From: Burkholderia cepacia
Lineage (GTDB): Bacteria > Pseudomonadota > Gammaproteobacteria > Burkholderiales > Burkholderiaceae
NCBI RefSeq assembly: GCF_001039005.1
Contig: NZ_LDWR01000028.1
Location: 91,879-155,878, forward strand
Direction: 5' to 3'
Length of the DNA stretch: 64,000 nucleotides
The notes beneath the pieces are model-generated. The model was not told the DNA's origin. It saw only the letters and a program-made list of their open reading frames with translations, and did not search any database. Positions 7,914 to 15,899 of this stretch are shown piece after piece (positions within the stretch are counted from its first letter, which is position 1; every line of letters starts with the position of its first letter). The position numbers and the translations under genes were made by a program.

Positions 7914-8870
7914 CTACGCGGCCGCACGCTCCAGCGCGTCGATGAACATCGCGGCGACGTCGAAGCCCGTCTGCTCCATGATCTCGCGGAAGCACGTCGG
8001 ACTCGTGACGTTCACCTCGGTCAGCCAGTCGCCGATCGCATCGAGGCCGACCAGCAGCAGCCCGCGCGCCGCGAGCACGGGCCCGAGCGTCCGGGCGATC
8101 TCGCGATCGCGCTCGGTCAGCGGCTGCGCGACACCCAGCCCGCCCGCGGCGAGATTGCCGCGCACCTCGCTGCCCTGCGGAATCCGCGCGAGCGAATACG
8201 GCACGGGCTCGCCGCCGATCAGCAGGATGCGCTTGTCGCCGGCCTTGATCTCGGGAATGAACTTCTGCGCCATCACCGAACGCGTGCCGTCGTGGCTCAG
8301 CATCTCGACGATCGAGCCGAGGTTCATGCCGTCCGGCTTCACGCGGAACACGCCCATCCCGCCCATGCCGTCGAGCGGCTTCAGGATCACGTCGCCGTGC
8401 TCGGCGTGGAATGCGCGCAGCCGTTTCGCGTCGCGCGTGACGAGCGTCGGCGCGACGAACTGCGGAAACTCGCCGATCGCGAGCTTCTCCGAATGATCGC
8501 GGATCGACTGCGCCTTGTTGAACACGCGTGCGCCGGCGCGCTCGGCCAGCTCGAGCAGCCACGTCGACGTCACGTATTCCATGTCGAACGGCGGATCCTT
8601 GCGCATCAGCACCGCGCCGAACGATTCGAGGCGGCGTGCGTCGACCGGGCCCGCGTCGAACCAGGTCTCGCGATGCAGGTCGTCCAGTTCGCCGACGAAC
8701 GTGATGCGCCGCACGTCGGCTTCGACGGCCGACCCCGTCCACGCGAGGTGGCCCGGTTCGCACGCGTACACCGCATGCCCGCGCCGCGCGGCCTCGGCCA
8801 TCATCGCGTAGGTCGAATCCTTGTAGATCTTGAAGCGCTCGAGCGGGTCGGCGATAAAGAGAATGTCCAT
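7914..8870 (-). CDS. gshB: Glutathione synthetase
   Basis: A 318-residue ATP-grasp enzyme that joins glycine to gamma-glutamylcysteine. It shows the family start (DILFIADPLERFKIYKDSTY), DPPFDMEYV at about 94-102, the ATP-grasp segment ILKPLDGMGGMGVFRV and the C-terminal EVNVTSPTCFREI metal-binding region. It follows gshA by 27 bases, so the two glutathione steps form one operon. Confidence 0.97.
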   Translation of the reverse strand: MDILFIADPLERFKIYKDSTYAMMAEAARRGHAVYACEPGHLAWTGSAVEADVRRITFVGELDDLHRETWFDAGPVDARRLESFGAVLMRKDPPFDMEYVTSTWLLELAERAGARVFNKAQSIRDHSEKLAIGEFPQFVAPTLVTRDAKRLRAFHAEHGDVILKPLDGMGGMGVFRVKPDGMNLGSIVEMLSHDGTRSVMAQKFIPEIKAGDKRILLIGGEPVPYSLARIPQGSEVRGNLAAGGLGVAQPLTERDREIARTLGPVLAARGLLLVGLDAIGDWLTEVNVTSPTCFREIMEQTGFDVAAMFIDALERAAA

Positions 8871-8897
8871 GCGGGTCCTGTACGTAGCGAAGGTCCG

Positions 8898-10187
8898 TTA
8901 CACCTGGATGGCTTCGGGATCGGTCTTTTCCAGTTCGATCGACGACGCGATCAGCGACAGCCGCGCGACGACGCCGTACATGTAGAAACGGTTCGGCGGC
9001 GCGGCACCCGGCTTGGCGCCGGCATCCGGCAGCGCGGTGTGCTCGAAGCCGAGCGGCACGTAGTGCATGCCGGGCGCGTTCAGGTTCTGGTCGCGCTCGC
9101 GGCCGCCGTGCGTACGGTAGAAGCCGCCGACCACGTAGCGGTCGATCATGTACACGACGGGCTCCGCGACTTCGTCGCCGACGCGCTCGAACGTATAGAC
9201 GCCTTCCTGCACGATCACGTCGCGCACCGTCAGGCCGGCCTTCGTCTCGGCCATCTGCGCGCGCTCGGCCTTCGACATGCGGCCGATCTCGGCCGCGTCG
9301 TGCACGGTCATCACGCCGCGCCCCGCGGTGCCCGCGTCGGCCTTCACGACGACGTACGGCTTCTCGCTGATCCCGTATTCGCGATACTTGCGCGCGATCT
9401 TCTTCAGCACGCCGTCGATCGCGTCGGCGAGCGCCTGCTCGCCTTCATGTGCCTGCCAGTCGACGCCCTCGACGTGCGCGAAATACGGATTCACCATCCA
9501 AGGATCGACGCCGACCATCTTCGCGAACTTCTTCGCGACGTCGTCGTAGCACGAGAAGTGCGTCGACTTGCGGCGCACGGCCCAGCCCGCGTGCAGCGGC
9601 GGCAGCAGGTACTGCTCGTGCAGGTTTTCCAGCACGGCCGGGATGCCGGCCGACAGGTCGTTGTTCAGCAGGATCGAGCATGGATCGAAATTCTTCAGGC
9701 CGAGGCGGCGCTGCGAACGCTCGAGCGGTTCGAGCACGATCTTCTGGCCGTCGGCCAGCGTGATCGGCGTCATGTCGGTGATGCTCGGGTCCAGCGAGCC
9801 GAAGCGCACGTTCAGTCCGGCCTGGCGCATGATCGTCGCGAGGCGCGCGACGTTTTCCAGGTAGAACGCGTTGCGGGTCGGCAGCTCGGGAATCACGAGC
9901 AGGTTCTTCGCATCCGGGCAGATCTTCTCGATCGCGGCCATCGCGGCCTGCACGGCGAGCGGCAGCACTTCGGACGGCAGATTGTTGAACGCGCCGGGAA
10001 ACAGGTTCGCGTCGACGGGCGCCAGCTTGAAACCGGCGTTGCGCAGGTCCACCGAACAATAGAACGGCGGGGTGTGTTCCTGCCATTCGAGCCTGAACCA
10101 GCGTTCGATCGCAGGCGTCGCGTCGAGGATCTTCTGCTCGAGTTCGAGCAGCGGACCGTTCAACGCGGTAACGAGGTGGGGAACCAT
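8898..10187 (-). CDS. gshA: Glutamate-cysteine ligase, proteobacterial GshA (third type)
   Basis: A 429-residue enzyme of the GshA family found in beta-proteobacteria, distinct in sequence from the E. coli and plant types. It makes gamma-glutamylcysteine from glutamate and cysteine. Segments recognisable for the family include PPFYCSVDLRNAGFKLAPVD (about 40-59), NLFPGAFNNL and VVKADAGTAGRGVMTV, an ATP-binding-like loop. The ATG at 10187 gives the usual start MVPHLVTALNGPLLELE. First gene of the gshAB operon. Confidence 0.93.
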   Translation of the reverse strand: MVPHLVTALNGPLLELEQKILDATPAIERWFRLEWQEHTPPFYCSVDLRNAGFKLAPVDANLFPGAFNNLPSEVLPLAVQAAMAAIEKICPDAKNLLVIPELPTRNAFYLENVARLATIMRQAGLNVRFGSLDPSITDMTPITLADGQKIVLEPLERSQRRLGLKNFDPCSILLNNDLSAGIPAVLENLHEQYLLPPLHAGWAVRRKSTHFSCYDDVAKKFAKMVGVDPWMVNPYFAHVEGVDWQAHEGEQALADAIDGVLKKIARKYREYGISEKPYVVVKADAGTAGRGVMTVHDAAEIGRMSKAERAQMAETKAGLTVRDVIVQEGVYTFERVGDEVAEPVVYMIDRYVVGGFYRTHGGRERDQNLNAPGMHYVPLGFEHTALPDAGAKPGAAPPNRFYMYGVVARLSLIASSIELEKTDPEAIQV

Positions 10188-10214
10188 GAATCACTCGCGA
10201 GCGGGAGAATGAAG

Positions 10215-10220
10215 ATTGTA
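10215..10220 (-). promoter_or_regulatory. Candidate -10 element for gshA-gshB
   Basis: TACAAT on the minus strand 28 bases upstream of the gshA start codon, in the context CTACAAT that recurs before EIIA, mlaE and birA. No -35 match. Confidence 0.4.
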
Positions 10221-10338
10221 GAGCAATTGCCCTGCCCATTTGGGGATTGTTCCCGGCTTCGCAAGGGTTTGGAGGAAGTTTTCGGCTATTGACCCGATAG
10301 CGCGCAGGGTTATGCGCTACGGCAGCCGATGACAGGAG

Positions 10339-10364
10339 AAAAAAAGCCCGCCGGGTGGGCGGGC
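10339..10364 (-). terminator. Rho-independent terminator of glnK-amtB
   Basis: On the minus strand GCCCGCC, a loop of about five bases, GGCGGGC, then a run of seven T. About 67 bases beyond the amtB stop codon. Confidence 0.9.
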
Positions 10365-10430
10365 CGAAGTCGCTGCGCTCATTCGTGGCGGGCGCCGTCG
10401 TCGCGGCGGCCCGCCGTGCATCCTTACGAC

Positions 10431-11948
10431 TTATTCGACGTGCTCGCCGTGCAGGATCACGTCGAGGCCTTCGCGCTCTTCCTCTTCGGACACGCGCAGA
10501 CCGATCGTCATGTCGATCAGCTTCAGCAGCACGAAGCTCAGCACGCCGCTGTAGACCAGCGTGATCAGCACGCCCTTCGCCTGCAGCAGCAGGCTGCCGT
10601 CGGCGCCGCCGATGTCCTTGACCGCGAACACGCCCGTCAGCAGCGCGCCGAGAATCCCGCCCACGCCGTGCACGCCGAACGCGTCGAGCGAATCGTCGTA
10701 GCCGAGCTTCGACTTGAGCCACGTCGCCGACCAGAAGCAGACCACGCCCGCCGCGATGCCGATCACCAGCGCACCGGTCACGCCGACGAAGCCGGCAGCC
10801 GGCGTGATCGCGACGAGACCCGCGACCGCGCCCGACACGATGCCGAGCACCGACGGCTTGCCCTTCGCGACCCACTCGGCAAACATCCAGCCCAGCGCCG
10901 CGCAGGCCGTCGCGACTTGCGTCGTCAGCATCGCGAAGCCGGCACGGCCGTCGGCCGCAACCGCCGAACCCGCGTTGAAGCCGAACCAGCCGACCCACAG
11001 CATCGAGCCGCCGATCATCGTCAGCACGAGGTTGTGCGGTGCCATCGATTCACGGCCGTAGCCGACCCGCTTGCCGAGCACGAGGCACGACATCAGGCCC
11101 GCGATACCCGCGTTGATGTGCACGACGGTGCCGCCCGCGAAGTCGAGCACGCCGTCCGACGACAGCCAGCCGGTCGGCTCCCACACCATGTGCGCGATCG
11201 GCACATAGACGATCAGCGACCAGAGCGTCATGAACACGAGCATCGCCGAGAACTTCATCCGGTCGGCGAACGCGCCGCAGATCAGTGCCGGCGTGATGAT
11301 CGCGAACGTCATCTGGTAGACGAAGTAGACCGTCTCCGGAATCGTCGGCGCCAGGTGGCTGACGGTCAGCGTGGTCGCCTTGTCGCCGTGGATGTAGTTC
11401 ATCCCGTGCAGGAACACGCGCGACAGGCCGCCGATGAAGCCGTTGCCCGGCGTGAACGCGAGGCTGTAGCCCACCACCGTCCACAGCACCGTGATCAGCG
11501 CGGTGATCGCGAAGCTCTGCATCACGGTCGCGAGCACGTTCTTCTTGCGGACCATGCCCGCGTAGAACAGCGCGAGGCCCGGGACCGTCATGAACAGCAC
11601 GAGCGCGGTCGAGGTCAGCATCCACGCGGTGTCGCCCGCGCTGATCTTCGACGAATCGACCGAGAACGGCGCGGTCGGCGCGGCGGGTGCGGCCGGCGCG
11701 GACGCGGCAGCGGCGGCCGATGCGTCGGCGGCGCCCGAAGCGGGGGCTGCTGCCGCGGCGGCGGGTGCGGATGCGTCAGTGGCGGCCGGCGCGGACGCAG
11801 CCGGAGCGGCCGCAGCCGATGCGTCGGAAGCCGTTGCGGCGGGCGCGGACGCAGCCGCGGCGGACGCCGCGTCGTCCGCGAGCGCGGAACCGACGCCGGT
11901 CGCGATCAGCGAGCCGGCCATCAGCAGGGACATCAGAAGTTTGCGCAT
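10431..11948 (-). CDS. amtB: Ammonium transporter with long Ala-rich N-terminal segment
   Basis: A 505-residue AmtB/MEP-family channel that brings ammonium or ammonia across the inner membrane. Residues 1-25 are a signal peptide, and about 26-95 are an Ala/Ser/Pro-rich linker before the first channel helix (TAWMLTSTALVLFMTVPGLALF with AlaGlyMet after it). Family motifs include FQMTFAIITPALICGAFADR, HMVWEPTGWLSS and DSLDAFGVHGVGG, the last with a pore histidine. The protein is longer than the roughly 400-residue core because of the linker. Second gene of the glnK operon, 37 bases after glnK, so nitrogen-regulated through the sigma-54 promoter. Confidence 0.95.
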   Translation of the reverse strand: MRKLLMSLLMAGSLIATGVGSALADDAASAAAASAPAATASDASAAAAPAASAPAATDASAPAAAAAAPASGAADASAAAAASAPAAPAAPTAPFSVDSSKISAGDTAWMLTSTALVLFMTVPGLALFYAGMVRKKNVLATVMQSFAITALITVLWTVVGYSLAFTPGNGFIGGLSRVFLHGMNYIHGDKATTLTVSHLAPTIPETVYFVYQMTFAIITPALICGAFADRMKFSAMLVFMTLWSLIVYVPIAHMVWEPTGWLSSDGVLDFAGGTVVHINAGIAGLMSCLVLGKRVGYGRESMAPHNLVLTMIGGSMLWVGWFGFNAGSAVAADGRAGFAMLTTQVATACAALGWMFAEWVAKGKPSVLGIVSGAVAGLVAITPAAGFVGVTGALVIGIAAGVVCFWSATWLKSKLGYDDSLDAFGVHGVGGILGALLTGVFAVKDIGGADGSLLLQAKGVLITLVYSGVLSFVLLKLIDMTIGLRVSEEEEREGLDVILHGEHVE

Positions 11949-11985
11949 CTTGGGTTTCCTCTTGTCGCTTGTCTTGTCTGTTCTG

Positions 11986-12324
11986 TTACAGCGCGTCTGC
12001 GCCGGTCTCCCCGGTGCGAATCCGGATCACCTGTTCGATTTGCGTGACGAAGATCTTGCCGTCGCCGATCTTGCCGGTACGCGCGGCCCGCTCGATCGCC
12101 TCCACCGCCTGGTCGACGAGATCGTCGGACACAGCCGCCTCGATCTTCATCTTCGGCAGGAAATCGACCACATATTCGGCGCCGCGGTACAGCTCGGTAT
12201 GCCCCTTCTGGCGCCCGAACCCTTTCACCTCCGTCACCGTGATGCCCGAGACACCAAGCGCCGACAGCGCTTCGCGTGTCTCATCGAGCTTGAACGGCTT
12301 GATGATTGCGGTAATGAGTTTCAT
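11986..12324 (-). CDS. glnK: Nitrogen regulatory protein P-II (GlnK-type)
   Basis: A 112-residue PII protein with the T-loop uridylylation site Tyr51 (HTELYRGAEY) and the signatures KGFGRQKGHTELY and GKIGDGKIFV. It senses 2-oxoglutarate, ATP/ADP and, through uridylylation, glutamine, and closes AmtB when nitrogen is ample. Linkage to amtB makes it the GlnK paralogue. The ATG at 12324 is chosen over a longer frame because it gives the invariant start MKLITAIIKPFKLD and lies 62 bases below a sigma-54 promoter. Confidence 0.96.
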   Translation of the reverse strand: MKLITAIIKPFKLDETREALSALGVSGITVTEVKGFGRQKGHTELYRGAEYVVDFLPKMKIEAAVSDDLVDQAVEAIERAARTGKIGDGKIFVTQIEQVIRIRTGETGADAL

Positions 12325-12385
12325 GAAGTCCTCTCGCTGGGTTGTCCCGTCGAATTGGTTGGAATGTTGTAACGGACTCTTCTCA

Positions 12386-12400
12386 GCAACTCGCGTGCCA
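12386..12400 (-). promoter_or_regulatory. Sigma-54 promoter of glnK-amtB
   Basis: Minus strand reads TGGCACGCGAGTTGC, an exact match to the -24/-12 consensus TGGCAC-N5-TTGC with correct spacing. The start site would be about 12 bases below, leaving a leader of some 50 bases to glnK. Expected activator: NtrC. Confidence 0.9.
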
Positions 12401-12647
12401 TGTCTGTCCGAGCACCGTCTCGAACGGCTCATGAACGGGGACGCATCCCGCGATGTAAGGTGCGGAAACCCGGCCGAATGGCCAACGTGGCTCGGTTTGC
12501 TGGCGCGGCGAAAGGAACGTTGCTAGAGTGCACGCACGTCCCGGATCGCCGGGGCATTCACCCATGCGGGCGCCGTGCCCGGAATTCGCGCCCCGGGCGC
12601 ACCATTTCCGGTCATGCGTGCATCATGGGCACGTACGCAACTGAAGA

Positions 12648-12664
12648 TGCACAATTTTTGTGCA
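12648..12664. promoter_or_regulatory. NtrC-like palindrome (candidate enhancer for glnK-amtB)
   Basis: A perfect palindrome TGCACAA-TTT-TTGTGCA. It has the length and arms of the NtrC site TGCACCA-N3-TGGTGCA with one symmetric change per arm. It sits about 250 bases upstream of the sigma-54 promoter, a normal enhancer distance, and also 15 bases ahead of the ubiK start codon. Confidence 0.55.
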
Positions 12665-12679
12665 AGGAAGGGGAATCAC

Positions 12680-12931
12680 ATGAAGCAACCCAGCGACGTT
12701 TTCAACGATCTGCAGTCGCGTGTCAGCGATCTGCTGAAAAACTCGCCGGCCAAGGACGTCGAGCGCAACGTGAAGGCCATGCTGTCGCAAGGCTTCTCGA
12801 AACTCGATCTCGTCACGCGCGAGGAATTCGACACGCAGGCGCAGGTGCTCGCCCGTACCCGCGTGCGCCTCGAGGAACTCGAAAAGCGCGTCGCGGAACT
12901 CGAGCAGAAGCTCGCATCGCCGCAGGCCTGA
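12680..12931 (+). CDS. ubiK: Ubiquinone biosynthesis accessory factor UbiK (BMFP/YqiC family)
   Basis: An 83-residue coiled-coil protein of the BMFP family. An amphipathic N-terminal half (residues 1-45) is followed by a heptad-patterned helix (about 50-80, RVRLEELEKRVAELEQKL). UbiK homologues trimerise and help the soluble ubiquinone-synthesis complex. The ATG at 12680 has GGAAGGGGAATCAC directly upstream; the longer frame from 12575 is leader sequence. Divergent from glnK. Confidence 0.9.
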   Translation: MKQPSDVFNDLQSRVSDLLKNSPAKDVERNVKAMLSQGFSKLDLVTREEFDTQAQVLARTRVRLEELEKRVAELEQKLASPQA

Positions 12932-13030
12932 CGCCTCCACCCGGGCCGCAAGGTCCGGGCGCGGGCCGCCTCGCGCGGCCCGCGCCCGCCGCCCCGAAGC
13001 CTAAGCCGTTCCACCGTTTTTCGTAGTCCG

Positions 13031-13112
13031 TTGTTCTTCGCAGCACCCCCGCTCTTCGCAACATTCCCGCTCTTCGCAGTTCATCGCTCTTCGCAGTTCG
13101 TCGTTCCGCAGC
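13031..13112. repeat. Imperfect tandem repeats of about 18 bases between ubiK and comM
   Basis: The core TCTTCGCA(G/A) recurs at 13034, about 13052, 13071 and 13088 with 17-19 base periodicity, and a degenerate copy (TTCCGCAG) follows near 13104. The plus strand here is pyrimidine-rich. No coding frame is convincing across it; it is the main content of the 289-base ubiK-comM interval. Confidence 0.75.
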
Positions 13113-13220
13113 GCCTCGTTCTTTCCCCGCGCCACGCCGGCAAGCGCGCACCGATTCCTCCGATTCCCGCGGCATGCGGCCCCGAACGGCCGTCGTCCGT
13201 CTGCTTACAGGAGCCTCGCC

Positions 13221-14831
13221 ATGTCGCTCGCCGTGGTGCGCAGTCGCGCGCCCGCCTCCGGCCGCGCGCCGGATGTCACCGTCGAAGTCCATCTTGCCAA
13301 CGGGCTGCCGTCGTTCTCCATCGTCGGCCTGCCCGATCTCGAAGTCCGTGAAAGCCGCGAGCGCGTGCGCGCCGCGCTGCAGAACTGCGGCTTCGAATTC
13401 CCCGTGCGCCGCATCACCGTCAACCTCGCGCCGGCCGATCTGCCGAAGGAGTCGGGCCGATTCGACCTGCCGATCGCGCTGGGCATCCTCGCCGCGAACG
13501 GCCAGATCCCGGCCGACGCGCTGGCCGGCCGCGAATTCGCGGGCGAGCTGTCGTTGACCGGCGCGCTGCGGCCGATGCGCGGCGCGTTCGCGATGGCGTG
13601 CGGCGCGGCGCGGGACTGGCGCGCGGGCGAAACCGGATCGGGCCTTGGATCGAGCCTTGGATCAGGCCCGGATTCCATCGCCCGGTCCGGCTCCGCGGCG
13701 ACGTCGCGCCCGCCCGAGCTATACCTGCCGCTCGACAGCGCGGCCGAGGCGGCGCTCGTGCCGGGCGTCACGGTATATGGCGCGCGTGACCTGCCCGCGC
13801 TGTGCGCGCATCTCGCCGATGCGCCGGACGGACGGCTCGCGCCGGTCGCGGCACCGTGCCTCGACGGCCTGCCGGCGCCGGCCGCCCCCGATCTCGCGGA
13901 CGTGGTCGGCCAGCGCGGCGCACGACGCGCGCTCGAAGTCGCTGCCGCGGGCGGCCATCACATGCTGATGGTCGGGCCGCCGGGAGCCGGCAAGTCGATG
14001 CTGGCCGCGCGGCTGGCCGGCCTCCTGCCGCCGCTGACCGACGACGAGGCGCTGGCGTCGGCCGCGCTCCTGTCTGCGAGCCGCATCGGCTTCTCGCCCG
14101 CGCAGTGGCGCCGGCGGCCGTTCCGCTCGCCGCATCACTCGTCGAGCGCCGCCGCGCTGGTCGGCGGTCGCAACCCGCCGCAGCCGGGCGAAATCACGCT
14201 TGCGCATCTCGGCGTGCTGTTTCTCGACGAATTGCCGGAATTCGACCGGCACGTGCTGGAAATGCTGCGCGAGCCGCTGGAAGCCGGCCGCATCACTATC
14301 TCGCGCGCGGCCCAGCAAGCCGACTTTCCGGCCGCTTGCCAGCTGATCGCCGCGATGAACCCGTGCCCGTGCGGCTGGCATGGCGATCCGTCCGGGCGCT
14401 GCCGCTGTACGCCGGACGTCGCCGCGCGCTACCTGCGCAAGCTGTCGGGGCCGCTCCTCGACCGCATCGACATCCAGATCGACCTGCCCGCGCTGTCGCC
14501 GGCCGAACTCGCGTCGCGCGCGTCGGCGCCCGGCGAACCGAGCGCCGCGGTGGCCGCGCGGGTCGCGCAGGCGCGCGCGCTGCAGCTCGGCCGGCAGGGC
14601 AAGACGAATCACATGCTGAGCGGCCGCGAGACCGACGACCTGTGCCGGCCGACCGACGAGGGCGAGCGGCTGCTGCGCGAGGCCGGCGAGCGCTTCGGCT
14701 GGTCGGCGCGCGCGTATTTCCGCGTGCTGAAGGTCGCGCGGACGATCGCCGACCTGGCCGGCGACCCGCTGCCGACGGCCGCGCAGATCGCCGAGGCGAT
14801 CCGCTACCGACGCGCGCTCACGGGGCTCTGA
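13221..14831 (+). CDS. comM: ComM/YifB family AAA+ ATPase (Mg-chelatase-like)
   Basis: A 536-residue protein with an N-terminal Lon-protease-like fold (about 1-190), a central Mg-chelatase-type AAA+ domain (Walker A GPPGAGKSML near 254-263, Walker B LFLDELPEF) and a Cys-rich insert (MNPCPCGW and CRCTPDVAARY). ComM is a hexameric helicase that supports branch migration during integration of transformed DNA. The ATG at 13221 has ACAGGAG upstream. Residues 139-150 are encoded by three in-frame 12-base repeats (G-S-x-L type), an expansion in the linker before the AAA+ domain. Confidence 0.94.
   Translation: MSLAVVRSRAPASGRAPDVTVEVHLANGLPSFSIVGLPDLEVRESRERVRAALQNCGFEFPVRRITVNLAPADLPKESGRFDLPIALGILAANGQIPADALAGREFAGELSLTGALRPMRGAFAMACGAARDWRAGETGSGLGSSLGSGPDSIARSGSAATSRPPELYLPLDSAAEAALVPGVTVYGARDLPALCAHLADAPDGRLAPVAAPCLDGLPAPAAPDLADVVGQRGARRALEVAAAGGHHMLMVGPPGAGKSMLAARLAGLLPPLTDDEALASAALLSASRIGFSPAQWRRRPFRSPHHSSSAAALVGGRNPPQPGEITLAHLGVLFLDELPEFDRHVLEMLREPLEAGRITISRAAQQADFPAACQLIAAMNPCPCGWHGDPSGRCRCTPDVAARYLRKLSGPLLDRIDIQIDLPALSPAELASRASAPGEPSAAVAARVAQARALQLGRQGKTNHMLSGRETDDLCRPTDEGERLLREAGERFGWSARAYFRVLKVARTIADLAGDPLPTAAQIAEAIRYRRALTGL
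13635..13670 (+). repeat. Three in-frame 12-base tandem repeats inside comM
   Basis: GGATCGGGCCTT, GGATCGAGCCTT and GGATCAGGCCCG lie head to tail in frame with comM and encode GSGL, GSSL and GSGP. Confidence 0.85.
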
Positions 14832-14892
14832 ACGCCCTCGGAGGACAAAAAACGGCTGTCAAGACTTGACTTATGCACAATTTCTCGAATCC

Positions 14893-14922
14893 GGCCCCGG
14901 ATCGCACCTCGCCGGGGCCTTT
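14893..14922 (+). terminator. Possible comM terminator
   Basis: Stem GGCCCCGG, an 11-base spacer, CCGGGGCC, followed by only three T. It begins 62 bases after the comM stop. Weak T tract, so moderate support. Confidence 0.5.
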
Positions 14923-15046
14923 GCCGGACGGAATCCGTATCTCGTTGTTTTGATTGATTTTTCTCAAACCGCGCGCGAGCGACCAAACGGGCCGGAAGGC
15001 CGTCCGGCGCGGCTCGGCGGGAATTCCGGCCGACTTTTCAACAAAG

Positions 15047-15069
15047 TTATCCACATGCGCTGTGGATAG
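15047..15069. promoter_or_regulatory. Convergent pair of DnaA-box sequences
   Basis: TTATCCACA, an exact strong DnaA box, at 15047-15055; then five bases; then TGTGGATAG at 15061-15069, the reverse complement of CTATCCACA (one mismatch). Together they make a perfect inverted repeat TATCCACA/TGTGGATA. They lie in the 333-base convergent space between comM and the lipoprotein gene, which also holds an AT-rich stretch (about 14940-14970) and no recognisable gene. Confidence 0.6.
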
Positions 15070-15164
15070 CCGAAAAACCCTCGCAAAATCCGGCCATTAG
15101 CGTCGAAAGCTGCGAATGAACTTTCAGTTGTCGCACGGTGTCTGAGCGCCCTCGCCGACCGTCG

Positions 15165-15737
15165 TCAGTCGAGTTTGAACGAGCCGAAAAACTGGTCGAG
15201 CTGCTCCTGCGCGAGCGGCCCGTCAGCGATCACGACCGCCTGGTACGCGTGCCGGCCGCGCGCGGCGAGCCGCGCGACGATCGTCTTGCGCGCGCGATCG
15301 CCGCCGGCGGCCGCGCCCGCGATGCGCAGCTCGAGCCCGTTCACCGCGCCGCCGGCCGCGAGCGGCACGGGCACCGCAGCCGTCTGCGGCGCGCCTTCGA
15401 GGTTGCGGGACAGCCCGGCGCGCAGGAAGTCGAGCGCCGCGCGGCGCGTGTCGTCGCGGTCGTCGGGCAGCGTCAGCGTGCCGACCGCGAACACCGCGCC
15501 ATCGACGTGCGCGGCCTGCATCCGCATCGGCATCGACGCGCCGCCGATCGCAACCGGCTGCTCCTCGACGGTCGGCTTCGCCGGCAGGTCAATCGTGTAG
15601 CCGGCATCGTTGTGCAGCGTGCGCCAGTCGTACGATGGCGAGCACGCGGCCAGCGCGACGCTCGCGCAGGCGAGCGCGGCGAAGTGTCGCAGAGGACGGA
15701 AAAGGGGGCGCAACGAATCGATGACTTCCTTCGGCAT
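15165..15737 (-). CDS. Putative lipoprotein of unknown function
   Basis: 190 residues with a type II signal peptide ending in the lipobox LAAC (lipidated Cys32). Ser33 follows and no Asp occupies position +2, so outer-membrane sorting is likely. The mature part has short beta-like segments (YTIDLPAKPTVEEQPV, AVFAVGTLTLPDD) and ends FFGSFKLD, a pattern seen in small secreted proteins of unknown function; I do not recognise a named family. It is convergent with comM and divergent from the TlpA-like gene. Confidence 0.8.
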   Translation of the reverse strand: MPKEVIDSLRPLFRPLRHFAALACASVALAACSPSYDWRTLHNDAGYTIDLPAKPTVEEQPVAIGGASMPMRMQAAHVDGAVFAVGTLTLPDDRDDTRRAALDFLRAGLSRNLEGAPQTAAVPVPLAAGGAVNGLELRIAGAAAGGDRARKTIVARLAARGRHAYQAVVIADGPLAQEQLDQFFGSFKLD

Positions 15738-15899
15738 GGCGTGGATCGGGCAGGAAAAACGGGCATTATCCGCCGAACGTGAAAACCGGGATGTGCGGCG
15801 GCGGCCGGTGCGCGCGCCGCATTCGCGTTAAAATGAGCGTCGAATTTCGACGTCCTTTGCATTGATCCGCGTCATCGACCGACTCCGAGAGCACCGAAG

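Noticed and set aside
12400..12640. Additional NtrC sites or a small RNA between glnK and ubiK
   Set aside because: Several GCAC/GTGC words occur but none forms a symmetric site of proper spacing, and no terminator-like hairpin marks an RNA gene.
13031..13112. CRISPR array
   Set aside because: Repeats are imperfect, about 18 bases apart and without unique spacers of 30 or so bases; no cas genes are present.
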